This document shows, in pieces, positions 1 to 4,930 of a stretch of 5,948 nt of DNA. The notes beneath the pieces were generated by a model. The model searched no databases. It saw only the letters and a list, made by a program, of their open reading frames with translations, and was not told where the DNA came from. The stretch covers positions 1 through 5,948 of the forward strand of contig DIJW01000030.1 in assembly GCA_002421475.1 (NCBI GenBank). Reading direction: 5' to 3'. Positions within the stretch are counted from its first letter, which is position 1; the number at the start of each line of letters is the position of its first letter. Origin of the DNA: Thiomicrospira sp. UBA5634 (GTDB lineage Bacteria > Pseudomonadota > Gammaproteobacteria > Thiomicrospirales > Thiomicrospiraceae). A program made the position numbers and the translations under genes.

Positions 1-806
1 GGTTGTGTACACCTTTGCAAGCCGGTCAAACCGCGCCGGCACAAACCATTATTTCGCTAGCACCGAGCTTGACCGAGCTGGCGCATTCCGCCGGCGCGGG
101 TGACAAACTGGTGGGGGCAGTAAATTTTTCCGACTATCCGCCGGCCGCCCTAACATTGCCGATTGTCGGCAGCTATAACGCGATTAATTTTGAAGCGATT
201 TTGCAGCTTAAACCCGATTTAATTTTGGCGTGGAAATCCGGCAATCGTCCACAGGATTTAGATCGTTTGCAGCGTCTTGGTTTAAATCTGCTGATCCGCG
301 ACACTCAAAAATTGGATGACATCCCAAATTTGATCGAAGAAATTGGTCAACGCGCCGGCACTCAAACGCAGGCCAAAATAGAAGCACAACGTCTGCGAGA
401 TCAGTTAAACGCATTACGTTTACAGTATGCGAAATCACAACCGGTTACGGTGTTTTATCAAGTTTGGCATCAACCGTTGATTACCGTTAATGGCGAACAA
501 TTTATTAGCCAAGCACTTGAAGTATGTGGCGGCAAAAATATCTTTGCTGATCTTGACGCCCTGGCGCCGCATGTCAATCGCGAAGCGGTCATCGCCGAAA
601 ATCCCGATGTGATTTTACTCGGTGGATTAAGCCATGTTCAGCAGCAATGGTTAAACGATTGGCAAAAAATACCGCTGTTAAACGCGATTCAAAATCAGCA
701 TATTTATCCGTTAAATGCCGATCAATATCAACGCCCGACCGCGCGTTTAATTGACGGAATGGATGCCCTGTGTCATTTATTGGCAAATGTAAGAAGCGCT
801 GACTAA
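1..806 (+). CDS. btuF: Periplasmic cobalamin-binding protein, BtuF-like (5' end cut by window)
   Basis: Substrate-binding protein that captures vitamin B12/corrinoids in the periplasm and delivers them to a BtuCD-type ABC importer. About 267 residues are visible, in the frame whose codons start at base 3. The match to BtuF runs the whole length: IISLAPSLTELAHSAG near residue 16, then SDYPP, then LKPDLILAW (69-77), VWHQPLITVNGEQF (154-167), LEVCGGKNIF (172-181), VNREAVIAENPDVIL (191-205) and QRPTARLI (243-250). Cys175 and Cys257 sit where E. coli BtuF carries its disulfide partners (from family memory). The first codon in frame is TTG, but the residues before the mature domain (LCTPLQAGQTAPAQ) look like the end of a signal peptide. 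I therefore read the gene as continuing off the left edge rather than starting at base 3. It ends with TAA and converges on the kinase gene with a 23-bp gap. It contains none of the palindromes found in the leftward genes. Other corrinoid or haem binders of the same fold are less likely. Confidence 0.9.
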   Translation, partial: LCTPLQAGQTAPAQTIISLAPSLTELAHSAGAGDKLVGAVNFSDYPPAALTLPIVGSYNAINFEAILQLKPDLILAWKSGNRPQDLDRLQRLGLNLLIRDTQKLDDIPNLIEEIGQRAGTQTQAKIEAQRLRDQLNALRLQYAKSQPVTVFYQVWHQPLITVNGEQFISQALEVCGGKNIFADLDALAPHVNREAVIAENPDVILLGGLSHVQQQWLNDWQKIPLLNAIQNQHIYPLNADQYQRPTARLIDGMDALCHLLANVRSAD

Positions 807-818
807 TATAACATTGGC

Positions 819-838
819 AGACTTTTGTCTTAATTTTT
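819..838 (+). terminator. Possible weak terminator between convergent genes
   Basis: AGAC-TTTT-GTCT (819-830) can form a four-base-pair hairpin and is followed by TAATTTTT (831-838), 13 bases after the BtuF-like stop codon. The position suits an intrinsic terminator for the rightward gene. The stem is short and has only two G:C pairs, so this is tentative. The run overlaps the last codons of the kinase gene on the other strand. Confidence 0.25.
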
Positions 839-3550
839 GGCCGCGGCTGGATTAACCGTTTGCAAATAGTTCACTATTTCGTTGTAAGTTATTTCGGCCA
901 ACTTGGATAACTGCTCAGATTGTTCCGCACTTGGTCGTTCACCGGCTTGCACCATTTCATCTAGCTGCTTTAAATAAGCCGCCAATTGCGGCAAGGCTAA
1001 ATTGGCAGCAACCCCTTTTAAACTATGAATTTGACGATGGATCTCAATCCAGGCCTGGTGCTGATTGTCGGCGGGCAAGGTATTAATGGCTTGGTTAATT
1101 TGGTGGATAGTTGACAGTAAAGACTCACTAAACTCCGCAAGTAATGTGTGATAAATAGTCGCATTACCTCCCAATATTTTGAGTGCCGCATCACTATCCA
1201 GCCAGATTAAATCATTTGACTGCAACGCATTGGGACTTGAGTAATCAGACATTAACGGCGGACGTTGTAATAAAAAACTCGCCAAGCACTGATACAACTG
1301 TTCAATGCCGATTGGTTTCGATAGATGGCTATTCATGCCAACCTTCAGTGCTTTGTGTTTATCCTCAATCATCGCGGCTGCGGTCAAAGCAATAATCGGA
1401 ATCGTTGGATTAAACTCACGAATCAACTCAGCCGCTTGATAACCATCCATTAACGGCATTTGAATATCCATCAGCACAATATCAAACGACTCTGCACTCG
1501 CTTTTTCAACTGCCATTAAACCATTATCGGCAATCACGACCTCTAACCCCATTTGCATTAATTGCTCACGAGAAATTTCCTGATTTATTTTGTTATCTTC
1601 AACCAATAAAATTCGGCCTTCTAACCGAACCAACTCGGCTTGTTTTTCGAAGGATAATGCCTGTAACTGATTTTGTTGCTGCAAAGAAACTTGTTGAAAC
1701 GGCAGGCTAAAACTAAATATCGAACCTAACCCGCTTTCACTAATTAACTCAATGCCTTTCCCTCCCATGAGTTCAACTAATCGCTGGCTGATCGCCAAAC
1801 CTAACCCGGTTCCACCATATTGTCGCGTTATTGAACTATCTGCTGAGCTAAACGCTTGAAATAAACCTTGCCGTTGCTGCTCGGTTAAACCGATACCGCT
1901 ATCCACAACCGCAAAATTTAACCAACACTGGTTGCTATTCGCCGGCACATCGGCTCCTGCCGTCACCCGAAGCTCAACCATGCCATGATCGGTAAACTTC
2001 AGCGCATTCGATAACAAATTAGTCAAAACTTGACTTAAACGTAAATCATCCCCCACGAACATGGTTGGTAAATTCGGTGCAATCGAAATGTTTAATGTCA
2101 GTCCTTTTTCTTTCGCTAAATCAATAAACAACGCCTGCAAACTATCCAACAAGCTCGCCAAATAAAAGGGCTGCGCATTAATTTCTAATTTATCGGCCTC
2201 AATTTTTGAGAAGTCTAGGCGGTCATTTAAAATGCCAAGTAATAAATGTGCGGATTGGTAAACCTTGGCCAATTTGCGACGTATACTGCCGGCATCAGAA
2301 TCTTTGAGGCCTAATTCACTTAAACCGATAATGCCATTCATTGGCGTGCGGATTTCGTGACTCATATTGGCTAAAAACAACGACTTAGCACGATTTGCTG
2401 CTTCAGCTTGGTGTTTGGCTTGCTCAAGAGTATGTTGGTTTTGTCTGATCAGGCGATTCTGACGTAACATAAACAATAAACTGAATATCAATAAACTGAC
2501 TAAGGCGCTGATCGCCAAAATCCAGTGACTATGTTTGCCCCATAAATCAGCTAAAGTAAAATCAGCAGCCATATCAAACGGCGGTAAACGCATGGTACGC
2601 ATTAAATCTTCGACTGACGCATAATCATTCGGGCGGGTAAAACCTAAAATACCGGCCGCTTGCGCGGCTGAACTGTCAGCCGATAACGACAAGATTGCAA
2701 TGGTCAGTTTTACGCCGATTTCATCACTTACTTGCGGCATCATTAAAATTGGCCATTCCGGATAAAGTTTGCTGGTGATCAGATGTGGGAATCGTCCTTT
2801 CGGTTGTTGATCAATCACGCGAATGTCGGCTAAATTCAACCGTCCTTCACTCACTAGCGATTCTAAAATACCGGTACGTACAAAACCCAGATCAGCTTTG
2901 CCGGCCAAAACCGCCTCTACCACGCGATCGTGTGGCATACCGGTTTCAACAAACTGATCATTTTTTGGCAAAGGCAAGCCGGCATCGGCAAGATGTTTAA
3001 GCTGCATTTGATAACCGCCTAATGAACCGAGACGTACGGTTGCAATGCGGTGATGGTTTATGTCAGCCAAAGAATGAACCGTTGCATGATCAGCACGCGT
3101 GAATATGACGCCGCCAAAATAAGGAAACGCATCCCCGTTTATCTGCCGAACAATTGTGGCCAAGGGCCCGGACATGGGTTGGTTTTTATGCGTTATGGCA
3201 TGGCGTTCGCGTAACAAAATATAATGCGATGGATTAGTCATAACCAAATCAACCGCATCTTGTTGTACTGCTGCTTCTAAGCCGGAGTAGGAATAGGCGG
3301 TTAACTCGATTGTTAAACCGGTTTGAGTTTGCAAATAGTCAGCAAACGGCTGCCATTGTTGTAAAGTTTCGGCCTCAGGGCGAAATGCCAACACACCAAA
3401 TTTTAAACTTGATTGCGCCCACACATTCGTGCTGCCAATTAGCCATAAGCCGGTTAAAACAATAAAATGCAACCATCGAATGTAATGAATTTTATGCATA
3501 AAACCCAAACTAAAATAATAACTTGCCATGTGCTCTGCTTGTTTCAGCAT
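830..3550 (-). CDS. Hybrid sensor histidine kinase with PhnD-like periplasmic sensor, REC and Hpt domains
   Basis: Inner-membrane phosphorelay kinase, 906 residues from the farthest upstream ATG. Order of parts: signal peptide/membrane anchor (about 24-46, ending VWAQ); a PhnD-family periplasmic binding domain (about 48-320; [23 protein letters not shown], then [15 protein letters not shown]); a transmembrane helix (342-362); a short coiled linker (365-390); HisKA with phospho-acceptor His398 in [15 protein letters not shown]; HATPase with N-box NLLSNALKF (511-519), DSGIG (550-554) and [10 protein letters not shown] (579-588); a receiver domain with Glu651/Asp652, phospho-acceptor Asp695 in LMDIQMP, Thr723 and Lys745; and an Hpt domain with His842 in HSLKG. 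All relay residues are present, so the His-Asp-His chain looks intact, and a separate response regulator should receive the phosphate; none is in the window. The start is uncertain: ATG codons 1, 8 and 18 all precede the signal segment, and none has an ideal ribosome site. The ligand is unknown. PhnD-like sensors also occur in TtrS-type kinases, so phosphonate need not be the signal. The gene lies 52 bp downstream of cobS on the same strand. Confidence 0.93.
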   Translation of the reverse strand: MLKQAEHMASYYFSLGFMHKIHYIRWLHFIVLTGLWLIGSTNVWAQSSLKFGVLAFRPEAETLQQWQPFADYLQTQTGLTIELTAYSYSGLEAAVQQDAVDLVMTNPSHYILLRERHAITHKNQPMSGPLATIVRQINGDAFPYFGGVIFTRADHATVHSLADINHHRIATVRLGSLGGYQMQLKHLADAGLPLPKNDQFVETGMPHDRVVEAVLAGKADLGFVRTGILESLVSEGRLNLADIRVIDQQPKGRFPHLITSKLYPEWPILMMPQVSDEIGVKLTIAILSLSADSSAAQAAGILGFTRPNDYASVEDLMRTMRLPPFDMAADFTLADLWGKHSHWILAISALVSLLIFSLLFMLRQNRLIRQNQHTLEQAKHQAEAANRAKSLFLANMSHEIRTPMNGIIGLSELGLKDSDAGSIRRKLAKVYQSAHLLLGILNDRLDFSKIEADKLEINAQPFYLASLLDSLQALFIDLAKEKGLTLNISIAPNLPTMFVGDDLRLSQVLTNLLSNALKFTDHGMVELRVTAGADVPANSNQCWLNFAVVDSGIGLTEQQRQGLFQAFSSADSSITRQYGGTGLGLAISQRLVELMGGKGIELISESGLGSIFSFSLPFQQVSLQQQNQLQALSFEKQAELVRLEGRILLVEDNKINQEISREQLMQMGLEVVIADNGLMAVEKASAESFDIVLMDIQMPLMDGYQAAELIREFNPTIPIIALTAAAMIEDKHKALKVGMNSHLSKPIGIEQLYQCLASFLLQRPPLMSDYSSPNALQSNDLIWLDSDAALKILGGNATIYHTLLAEFSESLLSTIHQINQAINTLPADNQHQAWIEIHRQIHSLKGVAANLALPQLAAYLKQLDEMVQAGERPSAEQSEQLSKLAEITYNEIVNYLQTVNPAAAKN
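1049..1058. repeat. Palindromic repeat copy 1, inside the kinase gene
   Basis: Core CCAGGCCTGG, a perfect 10-bp palindrome. On the coding (minus) strand it reads GCACCAGGCCTGGATT, a 16-base string that recurs identically in copy 7 in cobT. It encodes HQAWI (kinase residues 831-835), just before the Hpt phospho-acceptor His842. This is the only copy in the 2.7-kb kinase gene. Confidence 0.85.
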
Positions 3551-3564
3551 TATTGGTCATTCTA

Positions 3565-3570
3565 CACCTC
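3565..3570 (-). promoter_or_regulatory. Strong Shine-Dalgarno-like site upstream of the kinase, misplaced for its first ATG
   Basis: GAGGTG on the minus strand is the best ribosome-binding sequence in the cobS-kinase gap. It lies 14 bases before the farthest-upstream kinase ATG (3548-3550), which is too far for normal use. It lies four bases before another ATG (3558-3560) in a different frame, which opens a 16-codon reading frame. The site therefore does not settle the kinase start. Confidence 0.4.
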
Positions 3571-3592
3571 ATGAAACAATCATTAAAGACAA

Positions 3593-3620
3593 TTTATATC
3601 ATTTAATCAAATAATACCAA
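3593..3620 (-). promoter_or_regulatory. Candidate sigma-70 promoter for the kinase gene
   Basis: Read leftward, TTGGTA (3615-3620) and TATAAA (3593-3598) are separated by 16 bp. That is four of six matches to the -35 consensus and five of six to the -10 consensus. Transcription would start about 35 bases before the first kinase ATG. The -35 element lies in the last codons of cobS. The region is AT-rich, where such matches arise by chance, so the call is tentative. It would let the kinase be expressed apart from the cob operon. Confidence 0.3.
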
Positions 3621-4337
3621 TAAAACTAAAACGGTCGAGATTTCTAATACTTCCGTCATTAAACCGGCACCGTCGCCGTTCATTCCGCCTAAAGTACGAA
3701 CCAATATCCAACGCACCCACATCCAAGCAAAAATGATTAACACCAGGCCTGGTTGTAACCAAAGCATCAATAATGCAATCACAGCCAACCACAGCCAAAC
3801 CAGTTTGCGATTCAGAAAACGAAACATCGACTCCGCCATGCCATTTTCACTGGCATAGGGCGTAGAAACCATTAACACTAACGAACCGATACGCGCGATG
3901 AGCGGAATCAAGACTAACCACCAGGCCTGGTCGATTTGCAATAACTCGGTTAACAAAACCCATTTTGCCAGCAGGATTAAACCTATCGCCACCCCGCCGC
4001 CGGTGCCGATGCGGCTGTATTTCATAATCGTTAACGCACGTTGTTTATCGCCATAACCGCCCAACCAACCGTCGGCAAAATCCGCCGCGCCGTCAATATG
4101 TAAACCGCCAGTATTCCAAACCCATAACAGCAGAATCAGCAATGCCACCACTTGCGCCGGCAACCAGGCCTGCAACAACGACACAAACCACAAACTGAGA
4201 CCAATCATTGCGCCCACCAGCGGCAACCAAGCTAACGCCCGTCCCATATCTTGTGCATCAACCTGCTCGTATTGCGGAGTCGGCCAACGGGTAAAAAACT
4301 GCACCGCCAACCAGAAGGGTTTAAACCACTGCTTCAT
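3603..4337 (-). CDS. cobS: Adenosylcobinamide-GDP ribazoletransferase (cobalamin synthase) CobS
   Basis: Integral membrane enzyme that joins alpha-ribazole (or its 5'-phosphate) to adenosylcobinamide-GDP, giving adenosylcobalamin (or its phosphate) and GMP. At 244 residues it has the usual family length. Family signatures visible are FFTRWPTP (14-21), GGLHIDGAADFADGW (77-91, the acidic motif taken to bind metal and substrate), IMKYSRIGTGG (104-114) and LGGMNGDGAGLMTEVLE (216-232). Several hydrophobic membrane segments lie between them, for example about 38-74, 117-160 and 180-213. The ATG is supported by AAGGA (4343-4347) five bases upstream and by its ATGA overlap with the cobC stop, which implies translational coupling. 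The gene holds two full palindrome copies and one degraded copy, the highest density in the window. It ends with TAA 52 bp before the kinase ATG. No strong terminator is visible after it. Confidence 0.95.
   Translation of the reverse strand: MKQWFKPFWLAVQFFTRWPTPQYEQVDAQDMGRALAWLPLVGAMIGLSLWFVSLLQAWLPAQVVALLILLLWVWNTGGLHIDGAADFADGWLGGYGDKQRALTIMKYSRIGTGGGVAIGLILLAKWVLLTELLQIDQAWWLVLIPLIARIGSLVLMVSTPYASENGMAESMFRFLNRKLVWLWLAVIALLMLWLQPGLVLIIFAWMWVRWILVRTLGGMNGDGAGLMTEVLEISTVLVLLVLFD
3742..3753. repeat. Palindromic repeat copy 2, inside cobS
   Basis: ACCAGGCCTGGT, a perfect 12-bp palindrome. In cobS it is read in the frame CCA GGC CTG GTG, giving QPGLV (residues 195-199). That frame differs from the one used by the copies encoding QAW. 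It falls within a predicted membrane segment. Confidence 0.85.
3920..3931. repeat. Palindromic repeat copy 3, inside cobS
   Basis: ACCAGGCCTGGT, a perfect 12-bp palindrome centred 178 bp from copy 2. It is read as CAG GCC TGG, encoding DQAWW (cobS residues 136-140), at the loop-to-membrane edge. Confidence 0.85.
4164..4173. repeat. Degraded palindromic repeat copy 4, inside cobS
   Basis: CCAGGCCTGC differs from the core CCAGGCCTGG at the last base on the plus strand, leaving the 8-bp palindrome CAGGCCTG. On the coding strand it reads TTGCAGGCCTGGTTG, encoding LQAWL (cobS residues 55-59). It may be a decayed or incipient member of the family; a chance near-match is possible. Confidence 0.55.
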
Positions 4338-4930
4338 AACGTTCCTTGACGTATTTCAATTAACTGCACAAATGGCGCGGTTTCAGTGGACGTAACCTCT
4401 AAAACCAGTCGACTGCCATAATCAAATTTGAGCTGAAATAACGCCTCATTCGATAAATTAAAAATCTGTTGCAACACAACCCGCATCACCCCGCCGTGGG
4501 TAATACACAAAATATCGCCGGCAGCCGTATGTAATAATGAGCACCAGGCCTGGTGCACTCGTTCTTGCATAGCAGGTAAACTTTCAGCTTGCGGGATTGG
4601 ATAGTCAAATGGACTTTGATAATAAGCCGCCAGCTCACTTGGGTCAATTTGATCCGGACTAAGTCCATCCCAAGCACCCCAATCACGCTCTTGTAAATCA
4701 GCGATCAACTTAGTCGGTATGTGATTTTTTTCTGCCAACAACTCAGCCAAACCGGCACAACGTTGCAAGGGCGAACTGACAATCAGATCATAGCTGCCGT
4801 TTAAACGCTGTGCTAACGCCTGGTTTGCCTGTGGCAACGCCACCACATCCGTTCGTCCCATAAATGGTGTAATGCTGATAGGTTCGGCGTGGCGAACAAA
4901 AGTAATACGCTGTTTCAAGGGTGGCGTCAT
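4334..4930 (-). CDS. cobC: Histidine phosphatase family protein, probable alpha-ribazole phosphatase CobC
   Basis: Likely removes the phosphate from alpha-ribazole 5'-phosphate (or from adenosylcobalamin 5'-phosphate) in nucleotide-loop assembly. It is a cytosolic protein of 198 residues, normal for CobC. Phosphoglycerate-mutase-fold features are FVRHAEP (11-17) with nucleophile His14; GRTD (25-28); SSPLQRCAGLAELL (52-65); the acid motif ERDWGAWDG (81-89, Glu81); QAES (114-117); and ITHGGVMR (143-150) with the second catalytic His145. The motif is RHAEP rather than the commoner RHGET, and the usual PLTxxGxxQA stretch is replaced by VVALPQANQAL, so this is a divergent member. The function is assigned mainly from its place between cobT and cobS. 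The ATG overlaps the cobT stop (ATGA) and the TGA overlaps the cobS start (ATGA). Its own ribosome site is poor (AAGG one base from the ATG), which fits coupled translation from cobT. Confidence 0.88.
   Translation of the reverse strand: MTPPLKQRITFVRHAEPISITPFMGRTDVVALPQANQALAQRLNGSYDLIVSSPLQRCAGLAELLAEKNHIPTKLIADLQERDWGAWDGLSPDQIDPSELAAYYQSPFDYPIPQAESLPAMQERVHQAWCSLLHTAAGDILCITHGGVMRVVLQQIFNLSNEALFQLKFDYGSRLVLEVTSTETAPFVQLIEIRQGTL
4343..4347 (-). promoter_or_regulatory. Ribosome-binding site of cobS inside the cobC end
   Basis: AAGGA on the minus strand lies five bases upstream of the cobS ATG, within the last codons of cobC. It supports the chosen cobS start and shows that cobS can re-initiate where cobC terminates. 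Confidence 0.6.
4541..4556. repeat. Palindromic repeat copy 5, inside cobC
   Basis: GCACCAGGCCTGGTGC, a perfect 16-bp palindrome and the full consensus of the family. It is read as CAC CAG GCC TGG TGC, encoding HQAWC (cobC residues 126-130), in the helical stretch between the QAES motif and the second catalytic histidine. Confidence 0.9.

Noticed and set aside
156..171. Inverted repeat TGCCGATTGTCGGCA in the BtuF-like gene
   Set aside because: A single six-base stem with a three-base loop inside conserved coding sequence, not repeated elsewhere and without a T-tract.
1183..1395. 70-codon open frame on the plus strand opposite the kinase
   Set aside because: It lies entirely opposite well-conserved receiver/Hpt coding sequence, has no recognisable protein and no convincing ribosome site; a shadow frame.
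2307..2312. AGGCCT in the kinase gene as an eighth palindrome copy
   Set aside because: Its context is TGAGGCCTAA, lacking the CC/GG flanks of the family; consistent with chance occurrence of a 6-mer.
2785..3000. 71-codon open frame on the plus strand opposite the PhnD-like domain
   Set aside because: Antisense to a conserved domain, with no family resemblance; a shadow of the kinase gene.
3551..3602. Intrinsic terminator after cobS
   Set aside because: Only a weak ATGA/TCAT stem can be drawn and no T-tract follows it; the gap shows no credible terminator.
4811..4823. Half-site AACGCCTGGT in cobC
   Set aside because: Only the right half of the palindrome is present (GCCTGGT); it is too short to distinguish from chance and is not counted as a copy.
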